This document shows, one piece after another, positions 27,567 to 35,830 of a stretch of DNA of 64,000 bases (its first letter is position 1; each line of letters opens with the position of its first letter). The notes beneath the pieces were generated by a model, which was not told where the DNA came from, made no database searches, and was given only the letters and a program-made list of their open reading frames with translations. Where the stretch lies: contig NZ_CP172346.1 in NCBI RefSeq assembly GCF_044336245.1, positions 1,674,001 through 1,738,000 of the forward strand, in the 5' to 3' direction. Source of the DNA: Schlesneria sphaerica. GTDB lineage: Bacteria; Planctomycetota; Planctomycetia; Planctomycetales; Planctomycetaceae. A program made the position numbers and the translations under genes.

Positions 27567-30446
27567 TTGGCTACTGGCGACGGAACTCCTGACGGCTCAG
27601 ATCTGCCCCTTGATCCTCTGACCTCCCATGGCACGAATGATCGCGTACAGGATATCGCGATTCAGGATGAGATGCGGACGAGCTACGTCACGTATGCCAT
27701 GTCGGTCATCATCAGCCGCGCCTTGCCCGATGTTCGCGACGGTCTGAAGCCTTCGCAGCGGCGTATTCTTGTCGCGATGAACGATTTGAATCTCGGTCCG
27801 AACTCGGGTCGAGTCAAATGTGCAAAAATCTGCGGTGATACCAGCGGTAACTACCATCCCCACGGTGATGGATCGATCTATCCAACCCTCGTCCGAATGG
27901 CGCAAAGCTGGAACGTTCGTGACGTACTGATCGACAAGCAGGGGAACTTCGGTTCTCTCGCAGGGATGCCTCCTGCGGCAATGCGGTATACCGAAGCTCG
28001 ACTCTCAGCCGTCGCGTCCGAAATGCTGGACGACCTGAAGCGTGATACGGTCGACTATGTGCTCACGTACGACCAGCGAAACCGGGAACCGGTCGTCCTT
28101 CCGTCCCGCTTTCCCAACCTGATCGTCAATGGGTCGAACGGAATTGCGGTCGGGATGGCAACCAGCATTCCGCCCCACAACCTAGGTGAAGTTTGCGACG
28201 CTGTTGTTCGCCTGATCGATGACCCCGAATGCACACTCGACGAGATCATCGAATGCATGCCCGGTCCCGACTTCCCCACCGGCGGTGTGATCTGCGGTCG
28301 CCTGGGAATTCGTCAGGCCTACCTCACCGGCCGTTCCACGATTGTGCTGCGTGCCCGCACCAGGTTCATCACGGAAAAGAACACCGATGTTATCGAAGTG
28401 ACCGAGATCCCGTATCTCGAGACACGCGACCGGATTCGTGAGAAGATCGAGCAACTGATCAAGGACGATCGGATCAAGGGGATCGCCCGCGTCACCGACC
28501 TGACTGACCGGACGTTGCCCGCCTGGCAAACCCGTCTGCATATCGCGGTCAAACGGGGGGAAGACAAAGAAGTTGTCCTCAACCAGCTTTTCCAGTACTC
28601 GCCACTGCAGTCGACGGTCAGCATCATCCTGCTAGCCCTGGTTGGCAACCGGCCAAAGCTGCTCTCGCTGAAAGAGATGCTGGCCGAGTTCATCCGACAC
28701 CGCGTCACGGTGCTGCGTCGTCGTACCGAATTCCTGCTGGGCGAAGCACGCAAGCGAAAGCATACCGTCGAAGGGATGCTGATTGCCCAGATCAACCTCG
28801 ACGAAGTGATCTCGACGATCCGCAACTCGCCAAGTCGTGCCGAAGCAAAAGACCGTCTGCAATTGATCCAGGTTCCCGCGCCACTGGTCAAGCGGGCGCT
28901 GGGTGACAGCGGCTTCGAGATGTACCAGAGCGAAGTCGGCGAAAAAGAGAGCTATTCTCTGTCTGCCAATCAGGCGGAAGCCATCGTCTCGATGCAGCTC
29001 GGTTCGCTCGCCAATCTCGAACGCGAAAAACTGAACGAAGAACACACGAAACTGCTGGCCGATATCAAAGGCCATCTGTACCTGTTGTCGGACGAAGCCA
29101 ACATTCGGGCTGTCGTCCGGGACGATATGCTGGCGCTCAAGGCCAAGTATGCCACCAAACGGCGAACCGAAATCAACGACCTGGAACTCAGCGGCATCAA
29201 CCAGGAAGACCTGATTGCCGAAGAGCCGATGGTGGTGACGCTTTCGCAACGTGGCTACATCAAGCGCATGCAGCTCAACACCTATCAGGCTCAGAATCGC
29301 GGTGGCAAAGGAATCATCGGCGCGAAAGCTGATGAGGAAGACGCGATTGAGCACCTGTTCGTGGCAAGCACCCATGCCTGGCTGCTCTTCTTCACCGACA
29401 AGGGGAAGGTTCTGTGGGAAAAGGTCTACAACCTGCCGCTGCAGAACCGCACCAGCAAGGGACGTGCACTGGTCAACCTGCTCGCCCTGCCGGAAGGGGA
29501 TCGCATCAGCAGCTGTGTTGCCGTACGCGAATTTGATGACGAGCGATTCCTGATCATGGCCACCCGCAACGGGGTTGTGAAAAAGACACCGTTGTCCGCC
29601 TACAAGCGCCCCATGAAGGGGGGGATCATTGCGATCAATCTGCGTGACAATGATCAGTTGATCGAAGCGATGATCGTCTCCCCGAACGAAGATGTGCTCC
29701 TCGCGACGAAGAGGGGAATGGCGATCCGCTTCACCGAAACCGATGCTCGCAGCATGGGACGCAATACCAGTGGCGTACGTGGCATCCGTCTGAAAAAGGA
29801 CGACCTGGTCATCGGTATGGTTCTCGCCGATCCGACGATGAGTCTTCTGACGGTCTGCGAAAATGGTTACGGCAAGCGAACTGCCATCGGTATCGGCGGC
29901 CTGGCCTTAGACGACACGTTGTCCACGACCGGCGACGTTGCCTCTGATGCTCCTCTCGACGATGAAGCGGCGCTTGCCGAGGACGAAGTCCCTGAAGACG
30001 AAACCGTCTCAGAAGATACCGAGACCGATTCTGAAGAAGTGGAATCCGGTGACGAAGCAGTCGGCTCCTCAAACCAGTATCGCCGACAAAAGCGTGGCGG
30101 GATGGGTGTGAAGGACATCAAGACCACGGAACGTAACGGCAATGCGGTGAAGATTCTCGCGGTGGCAGAGCAGGACGAAGTTCTGATGGTGACCGCAACG
30201 GGCAAGATCCAGCGTATTCGTGCGGGAGATATCAACGAGATTGGCCGCAATACGCAGGGCGTCAGAATTATCCGGCTGGAAGAGAGTGATAAACTGGTCA
30301 GCATGGCTCGCATCCCTGCGGATCTGAGTGCTGCTGCCGCCGCCGTCGCGAATGAGGCTGAAGCTGCCGCAACGAAACCACCCGAAGTCGCTCCGCCTTC
30401 ACTCCCGAACGACGCGGCCCAGCCGGATTCCCCTGATCAGGAATAA
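27567..30446 (+). CDS. gyrA: DNA gyrase subunit A
   Basis: The protein (~959 aa) contains the breakage-reunion domain with catalytic Tyr141 in AAMRYTEARL and the C-terminal pinwheel domain with a GyrA box reading QNRGGKG (residues 576-582), a variant of QRRGGKG. The quinolone-determining region reads HPHGDGSIYP (97-106), so positions equal to E. coli Ser83 and Asp87 are Gly and Pro. About 40 acidic residues (roughly 792-834, DDEAALAEDEVPEDETVS...) interrupt the pinwheel, and an Ala/Pro-rich tail ends the protein. The TTG at 27567 is preferred over TTG at 27552 for its spacing to GAGGA. GyrA with GyrB introduces negative supercoils; gyrB is not in this window. Confidence 0.95.
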   Translation: MATGDGTPDGSDLPLDPLTSHGTNDRVQDIAIQDEMRTSYVTYAMSVIISRALPDVRDGLKPSQRRILVAMNDLNLGPNSGRVKCAKICGDTSGNYHPHGDGSIYPTLVRMAQSWNVRDVLIDKQGNFGSLAGMPPAAMRYTEARLSAVASEMLDDLKRDTVDYVLTYDQRNREPVVLPSRFPNLIVNGSNGIAVGMATSIPPHNLGEVCDAVVRLIDDPECTLDEIIECMPGPDFPTGGVICGRLGIRQAYLTGRSTIVLRARTRFITEKNTDVIEVTEIPYLETRDRIREKIEQLIKDDRIKGIARVTDLTDRTLPAWQTRLHIAVKRGEDKEVVLNQLFQYSPLQSTVSIILLALVGNRPKLLSLKEMLAEFIRHRVTVLRRRTEFLLGEARKRKHTVEGMLIAQINLDEVISTIRNSPSRAEAKDRLQLIQVPAPLVKRALGDSGFEMYQSEVGEKESYSLSANQAEAIVSMQLGSLANLEREKLNEEHTKLLADIKGHLYLLSDEANIRAVVRDDMLALKAKYATKRRTEINDLELSGINQEDLIAEEPMVVTLSQRGYIKRMQLNTYQAQNRGGKGIIGAKADEEDAIEHLFVASTHAWLLFFTDKGKVLWEKVYNLPLQNRTSKGRALVNLLALPEGDRISSCVAVREFDDERFLIMATRNGVVKKTPLSAYKRPMKGGIIAINLRDNDQLIEAMIVSPNEDVLLATKRGMAIRFTETDARSMGRNTSGVRGIRLKKDDLVIGMVLADPTMSLLTVCENGYGKRTAIGIGGLALDDTLSTTGDVASDAPLDDEAALAEDEVPEDETVSEDTETDSEEVESGDEAVGSSNQYRRQKRGGMGVKDIKTTERNGNAVKILAVAEQDEVLMVTATGKIQRIRAGDINEIGRNTQGVRIIRLEESDKLVSMARIPADLSAAAAAVANEAEAAATKPPEVAPPSLPNDAAQPDSPDQE

Positions 30447-30821
30447 ACGGATCAGAAGTAATCGGACCGCCCCGGCGGCCCGCCTCTCAGTGGTTTTCCA
30501 TTGTGATTCGGTCCGTCACCTCGGTGGATTCCAGCAGGCGACGAGCCACACCGCCCATTCATGGCAGTGTGGCTTGTCGTCTGATAGCAGATCGGTCGTT
30601 CTGCTGGCCTCACGCAAAGCGACAGGTCTCGAACAACAGCCGTTTCCGGCGACCGAACAGGCGATTCATGACAGTGCTGCGTCCTTCAATGCTTCGCTTG
30701 CAGCCCCTGTAAATTCACGACAGGCTGCTCATCTTGTTCCATGCGTGCTGACAGAATCACGGGATCCTCGGTCTGTGCAGTCAGGTCCTCACAAAACAGT
30801 GTCTGCTTCAGGGGTTGGTCA
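30447..30821. other. Intergenic region between gyrA and the OleC-like gene
   Basis: About 375 bp with no convincing gene; an AGGGG at about 30809-30813 is the likely ribosome binding site for the downstream ATG at 30822. No terminator with a T-run was found after gyrA. Confidence 0.4.
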
Positions 30822-32561
30822 ATGCCGATCGTCAACATTGCGTCGCACCTGAAACAAATGGCTCAGCAGCGCCCCGATCAGATTGCGGTAAGGTTTCCTG
30901 CCTCCCGCGACGCGAATGGTGAGACGCAGTACACCAGCTACACCTATCAGCAACTTGATCAGAAGAGCGACGATCTGGCGATGGGACTGGAGCGGATCGG
31001 TATCGGACGTGGCGTGAAAGCGGCGCTGATGGTCCCCCCTTCGCTGGAGTTTTTCACGCTCACCTTCGCCCTGTTTAAGGCGGGTGCCGTTCCGGTCCTG
31101 ATTGATCCGGGGATCGGCATCAAAAACCTCGGCAAGTGTCTGGCCGAAGCCGAACCAGAGGCCTTCATCGGAGTGACGAAGGCCCATCTGGCACGACTCC
31201 TGTTCGGTTGGGCAAAGCGGTCGATTAAGCATCTGGTGACGGTGGGACGACGACTGGCATGGGCAGGGCGGACGTGGCAGGAGGTCGCTGCCGAAGGACG
31301 TACCCGTCGGTCCTCAGAGCAAAACGGGACAATAGACTGGCACCCCGCAGCGACGGAAGCAGAAGAGACTGCCGCGATCCTGTTTACCAGCGGCAGTACG
31401 GGAGTTCCTAAAGGGGCAGTCTACTCGCACGGAAACTTTGCGGCCCAGGTCGCGGCGTTGAAAGCAGCACTGCAGATCGAACCGGGAGAGGTCGATCTCT
31501 GCACATTTCCTCTGTTCGCACTTTTCGCTCCGGCTCTTGGTATGACGGCCGTCGTCCCACGGATGGATTTCACGAAACCGGCCCGTGTCAATCCCGCCGA
31601 AATTGTCGGCCCGATTCAGAGGTTCCAGATTAATAACCTCTTCGGCTCGCCAGCTTTACTGAATCGGGTGGGACGGGACTGGAGGCCAGCGGTACAGGGC
31701 CACACCCCCTCGAACGCGCAAACGACGGATGTCATCGAGAAATGGCCGTCGCTGCGCCGCGTTCTATCGGCGGGAGCCCCTGTCTCTCCCATGATCCTCG
31801 AACGCTTCTCGAAGTATTTACTCCCTCAGTCGCAAATTTTCACGCCGTATGGTGCGACAGAGTCTCTGCCCGTGGCCGTGATCGGCAGCCACGAAATCCT
31901 GGGTGAGACGCAGAAGTTGACCGCGCAAGGAGCGGGAACCTGTGTCGGAAAACCGGCCCCTTCGATCCACGTCGAAATCATCAGAATTACAGATGAACCG
32001 ATCCCCGTCTGGTCTGACGAACTCCGCGTCCGGCCCGGCGAGATCGGTGAGATCGTCGTCCACGGACCGATGGTCACACAGGAATACTACAATCGTCCCG
32101 ATCTCACTGCGCTGGCCAAAATCCGCGATCCGGAATCAGGACGAATGCGGCACCGCATGGGGGACGTTGGTTACTTCGATGCCCAGGGGCGGCTCTGGTT
32201 CTGCGGCCGCAAGTCGCACCGGGTGGTCACCCCCGCGCGGACCTACTTCACAGAACCGGTCGAAGGAATTTTTAACCAGCACCCGGCCGTGTTCCGCACG
32301 GCTCTGGTAGGCGTACGAAAACAGGGGACCGTCGAGCCAATCCTGTGCATCGAACGTTATCCCCGCTTCCAGTCACGTGACGACCAGAAGCGGACGAACA
32401 CCCAACTGCTATCGGAGCTCCGGGACCTCGGGGCAAATTTTGAGCTCACCACGCCGATTCGCACAATGCTCTTTCATCCTCACTTCCCCGTCGACATTCG
32501 TCACAATTCCAAGATCTTCCGCGAGAAGCTGGCCCTCTGGGCCGCGACCGCTGTCCGCTAG
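30822..32561 (+). CDS. oleC: OleC-like AMP-dependent ligase (olefin beta-lactone synthetase type)
   Basis: The 579-residue ANL enzyme has the adenylate motifs LFTSGSTGVPKGAVYSHGN, FTPYGATES, MGDVGYFDAQGRLWFCGRKS, and a C-terminal RHNSKIFREKLALW with the catalytic Lys. The run VLIDPGIGIKNLGKCLAEAE followed by PEAFIGVTKAHLARLLFGW matches the OleC branch of fatty-acid ligases. OleC turns a beta-hydroxy acid into a beta-lactone, the step before OleB makes the olefin. The ATG at 30822 is chosen on AGGGG spacing. The partners oleA, oleB and oleD are not seen next to it, so the pathway is not proven and a long-chain fatty-acyl ligase remains possible. Confidence 0.78.
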   Translation: MPIVNIASHLKQMAQQRPDQIAVRFPASRDANGETQYTSYTYQQLDQKSDDLAMGLERIGIGRGVKAALMVPPSLEFFTLTFALFKAGAVPVLIDPGIGIKNLGKCLAEAEPEAFIGVTKAHLARLLFGWAKRSIKHLVTVGRRLAWAGRTWQEVAAEGRTRRSSEQNGTIDWHPAATEAEETAAILFTSGSTGVPKGAVYSHGNFAAQVAALKAALQIEPGEVDLCTFPLFALFAPALGMTAVVPRMDFTKPARVNPAEIVGPIQRFQINNLFGSPALLNRVGRDWRPAVQGHTPSNAQTTDVIEKWPSLRRVLSAGAPVSPMILERFSKYLLPQSQIFTPYGATESLPVAVIGSHEILGETQKLTAQGAGTCVGKPAPSIHVEIIRITDEPIPVWSDELRVRPGEIGEIVVHGPMVTQEYYNRPDLTALAKIRDPESGRMRHRMGDVGYFDAQGRLWFCGRKSHRVVTPARTYFTEPVEGIFNQHPAVFRTALVGVRKQGTVEPILCIERYPRFQSRDDQKRTNTQLLSELRDLGANFELTTPIRTMLFHPHFPVDIRHNSKIFREKLALWAATAVR

Positions 32562-32668
32562 AAACCAACCGCGCGCGACGGTTACACTCGGAAACGGCCA
32601 CAGTCGCCACTCCGAACGACAGAGCCCCTGTTCGTGAGGATGTTCCCTATCCAAGCCGAGGACGACCG

Positions 32669-34102
32669 ATGATCCGAATTGCCGCGGGACTGCTGATGCT
32701 GACACTAGCGGTCTCACCTGCGTTTGCACAAAAAGAGGCTCTGTCTCACAGCATTCGCGAGCGGGAAGCAGCGACATGGAATATCGCTCTCAGGATCTGG
32801 GAGCTTGCGGAACCGGGCTATCAGGAATTTGAATCAGCTCGTTTGCTGGCGGATTTACTTGAGAATGCCGGCTTCCGTGTCGAACGCAAAGTCGCTGATA
32901 TCCCCACCGCTTTCACAGCAACTTACGGTGAGGGGTCGCCGGTCATCGCGATTCTCGGCGAGTACGACGCACTCCCCGGCTTGTCTCAGCAAGCAATTCC
33001 AGAGCAGCTTCCCCGTCCTCAGGCCAGTTATGGACAGGCCTGCGGCCATCACCTGTTTGGCGCCGCCTCCGCATCCGCGGCCATCGCGGTCGCTGAGCAA
33101 ATCAAGGTAGGCAATCTGCGCGGCACCGTTCGTTTTTATGGATGTCCGGCCGAGGAGGGGGGAAGTGGTAAGGCCTTCATGGTACGCGCGGGGCTATTTC
33201 AAGACTGTGATGCAGCGTTTCACTGGCACCCTGCGGGTCGCAACACAGCAGGCGACTCATCCTGCCTCGCGCGTGCTGCGGTCAAGTTTCGCTTTGACGG
33301 CCGTAGCGCCCATGCGGCAGGTGCTCCCGAGCAGGGACGTTCCTCACTGGATGCTGTCGAACTCGCCTGTCATGCCTCGGAATTGCTTCGTGAGCACACA
33401 CCGGATTTTACACGCATTCATCATGTCATCACCAGCGGCGGTTCGGCCCCCAACGTCGTCCCCGACTTTGCAGAGGTCTTCTTCTACATCCGCCATCCCA
33501 AGGCTGAAGTGGTGCGTGAACTTTACCCGCGACTCGTGAAGTGTGCTCAGGCGGGAGCACTCGCGACCGAAACGAAACTCGACGAACAGTACCTCGGCGG
33601 CACAATGGAACTGCTGCCGAACGACCGGCTCGCTCAAATCGCCCTGGCGAATCTGCGGGAGCTGAATGACCTCAAATATGATGAAGAACAGGCGACCTTC
33701 GCACTGAAAATTCGTGAAACCCTGATGAAACCGCAGCCACTGGAATCGATCAATCAAGTTGCCGACACCAGCGGCGAAGTCGGCAAGGGATCAACCGACG
33801 TGGGCGATGTCTCGTGGGTTGTGCCCACGGCAGGATTCACGACCGCCTGCTTTGTCCCGGGAACTCCCTCGCATTCGTGGCAGGCGGTTGCGGCAGGAGG
33901 GACTTCGATCGGAAAACAGGGGATGCAACTGGCTGCCCGAACCATGGCCGCCAGCGTCTGGGACCTGATGTCACAACCTGAAATCATTCAGCAGGCGAAA
34001 GCGGAACACGCAGAACGACTGGCAGGCCGAAAGTACCAGCCGCTGATTCTCCCCGGACAGGCTCCACCGCTCGATTACCGTAACACGCCGGGTACTCCCT
34101 GA
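32669..34102 (+). CDS. Secreted M20-family amidohydrolase (AbgB-like)
   Basis: A signal peptide (IAAGLLMLTLAVSPAFA, residues ~5-21) is followed by an M20 metallopeptidase fold. Metal ligands are recognisable in LGEYDALPG, QACGHHLFG, CPAEEGGSGKA and HWHPAGRN, and a late His in SHSWQAV. The lid-domain segment FRFDGRSAHAAGAPEQGRSS is typical of the AbgB/aminoacylase branch. Such enzymes split amide bonds of N-acyl or p-aminobenzoyl amino acids; the substrate here is unknown. It lies 107 bp after the OleC-like gene on the same strand. Confidence 0.85.
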   Translation: MIRIAAGLLMLTLAVSPAFAQKEALSHSIREREAATWNIALRIWELAEPGYQEFESARLLADLLENAGFRVERKVADIPTAFTATYGEGSPVIAILGEYDALPGLSQQAIPEQLPRPQASYGQACGHHLFGAASASAAIAVAEQIKVGNLRGTVRFYGCPAEEGGSGKAFMVRAGLFQDCDAAFHWHPAGRNTAGDSSCLARAAVKFRFDGRSAHAAGAPEQGRSSLDAVELACHASELLREHTPDFTRIHHVITSGGSAPNVVPDFAEVFFYIRHPKAEVVRELYPRLVKCAQAGALATETKLDEQYLGGTMELLPNDRLAQIALANLRELNDLKYDEEQATFALKIRETLMKPQPLESINQVADTSGEVGKGSTDVGDVSWVVPTAGFTTACFVPGTPSHSWQAVAAGGTSIGKQGMQLAARTMAASVWDLMSQPEIIQQAKAEHAERLAGRKYQPLILPGQAPPLDYRNTPGTP

Positions 34103-34181
34103 AGTACCAGATTCGCAAACGTGCTGTCATTTGTGGCTCGCCGGTTGGCGGGCATTCGCAACACTCTGTCTGACAGTCGTA

Positions 34182-34679
34182 TCAGTGGACGGGCAGCGGC
34201 GGAGTTCCTTCGATCAGTCGTCGCAGCAACACGGGGTCGACACGACCCCGAAACCGCACCTTGCCGTCGAAGATGACGACAGGGACGCAGGTCCCGTATT
34301 TTTCGGAAAGAGTCGGATCACTTTTGATGTCGACGTAATCCGGGATTGGCAGCCAGCGATGATGCTCGGCAATGAGTGCCGCCGCATCCTCACAAAGATG
34401 ACAGCCCGCGCTGGTGTAGATGGTCGCCGACTGGAAGCGACGTCCGGGAATTGCAGGCTGCCAAGTCTCTTCGACGAACATTCGACGTCCCCACAAGATA
34501 TTCCAGCCCAAAGCGGCCAGTCCAATTGCGACCAGGATCCATATTGCCTGATTGCTATACCAGAACGCAGGGAGCCCCGGCATCCGTGCGAACAGTTCAA
34601 TCCCCCGAAGCAGGATCAAGCTCACCCCGGCTCCCACCAGTAGCCGCCCGAGAGGGACCAGTCTGGAATTACGTTCCAC
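34182..34679 (-). CDS. Membrane-anchored glutaredoxin-like protein
   Basis: The first ~70 residues hold two hydrophobic segments (LLVGAGVSLILLRGIELF; IWILVAIGLAALGWNILWG). A glutaredoxin/thioredoxin-like domain follows, with a CHLC active site in TSAGCHLCEDAAAL, the cis-Pro loop CVPVVIF and VRFRGRVDPVLLRRL. A role in thiol-disulfide exchange at the membrane is likely. The gene is convergent with the M20 gene, 79 bp away. Confidence 0.78.
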   Translation of the reverse strand: MERNSRLVPLGRLLVGAGVSLILLRGIELFARMPGLPAFWYSNQAIWILVAIGLAALGWNILWGRRMFVEETWQPAIPGRRFQSATIYTSAGCHLCEDAAALIAEHHRWLPIPDYVDIKSDPTLSEKYGTCVPVVIFDGKVRFRGRVDPVLLRRLIEGTPPLPVH

Positions 34680-35160
34680 GTCAAAAACCTCAACCGAAGA
34701 TCCCGATACAAGCCCGACAAACGATGCGACGTGAGCTTACCCGACAGTGGCCCCCCGTCACAGACCAGCCCCCTGTCATTGCGCCGCAGGGAAGGGCCCG
34801 CACATGGGGCTCGAACAAGGGACTGCGCATGTGCACCTGCAAGACTTCACTTCACGAGAGTTACTTACCCGCGTCGATTAGTGCCTGATTCAAGCCTCAG
34901 CGCGGTGCCAGTCCTATCCCCTGAAGTGAAACGGACGAAAAGCTTCTCCGTGAAATCTGGACAAAAAACTGCTCGAACCGGCAGAATCGTCGCATCAGAC
35001 ACAACATGTTAATTGAGTAATCTTCATTCCGTGAAACAGTCGACACACTTGAATACATCCCTGCTTTCCAGCAGTATTTTCTCACAGGTCTCCTGGTGAT
35101 TCTGAGATCACACTTCCCGACATTTCATTGGCACTTCAGAAGCGACTCGCGAGGAATCGT
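34680..35160. other. Intergenic region upstream of the ECF sigma gene
   Basis: 481 bp with no convincing gene on either strand. GAGGA at 35151-35155 is the ribosome binding site of the sigma gene. The region probably carries the promoters for the sigma gene and the divergent glutaredoxin gene. Confidence 0.45.
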
Positions 35161-35787
35161 GTGAGTGATACGACCGTCGTCATCGAGAATTGCCTGGACC
35201 GCCTGAAGCGGGGAGAACTGGATGCGCGCGATGAGTTGATGTCGCGCATATCGCACCGTTTGCTGGCCTTGGCGCGACGAATGATGCGGGACAGTCCCCG
35301 TGTGGGACGTTGGGAACAGCCGGAAGACCTGATGCAAGGCGCCGTGATGCGTCTGCATTCCGCACTCGCCAGCATTGTGCCGCAAACTGTTGAGGATTTT
35401 CTCAGCTTCGCAGCGGCCCTGATGCGGCGCGAGCTGACCGATATGGCCCGGCACTACCTTGGTCCGGAAGGGATGGGAGCCCATCATGAAACGCCGATAC
35501 CCGGCTCACTGATGTCGGAAGGCGCCCAACTCCCGATGGTTTCTTACGACAAACAGTCCGGCCCGTATTCACTGTCTGTCTGGTCGGAATTCCATTCTTC
35601 AATCGAACTTCTTCCTGAATTCGAGCGGCGTGTGTTTGATCTGCTGTGGTACCACGATCTGACGCAGGCCGAGGCAGCAAAAGTGCTGAACGTCAGCGAA
35701 CGCCAGCTTCGTCGTTACTGGCAATCCGCCAGGCTGAACCTGAAAAAACTGATTGATCGTTCGTGGGATTCCAGTCAGTACGCCTGA
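35161..35787 (+). CDS. ECF-type RNA polymerase sigma factor
   Basis: The 208-residue protein has region 2 (WEQPEDLMQGAVMRLHSALA) and region 4 (LTQAEAAKVLNVSERQLRRY and WQSARLNLKKL), the arrangement of planctomycete ECF sigma factors. The GTG at 35161 has GAGGA five bases upstream and is preferred over the TTG at 35128. The kinase gene's chosen start lies 43 bp after the stop (a longer in-frame start at 35753 would overlap the sigma gene), and such ECF/kinase pairs in planctomycetes are often linked in signalling. No anti-sigma gene is adjacent. Confidence 0.88.
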   Translation: MSDTTVVIENCLDRLKRGELDARDELMSRISHRLLALARRMMRDSPRVGRWEQPEDLMQGAVMRLHSALASIVPQTVEDFLSFAAALMRRELTDMARHYLGPEGMGAHHETPIPGSLMSEGAQLPMVSYDKQSGPYSLSVWSEFHSSIELLPEFERRVFDLLWYHDLTQAEAAKVLNVSERQLRRYWQSARLNLKKLIDRSWDSSQYA

Positions 35788-35830
35788 TCCCGTGCCGCTT
35801 CGTACCTCATCGGGAACACTCTTCGTGAAC

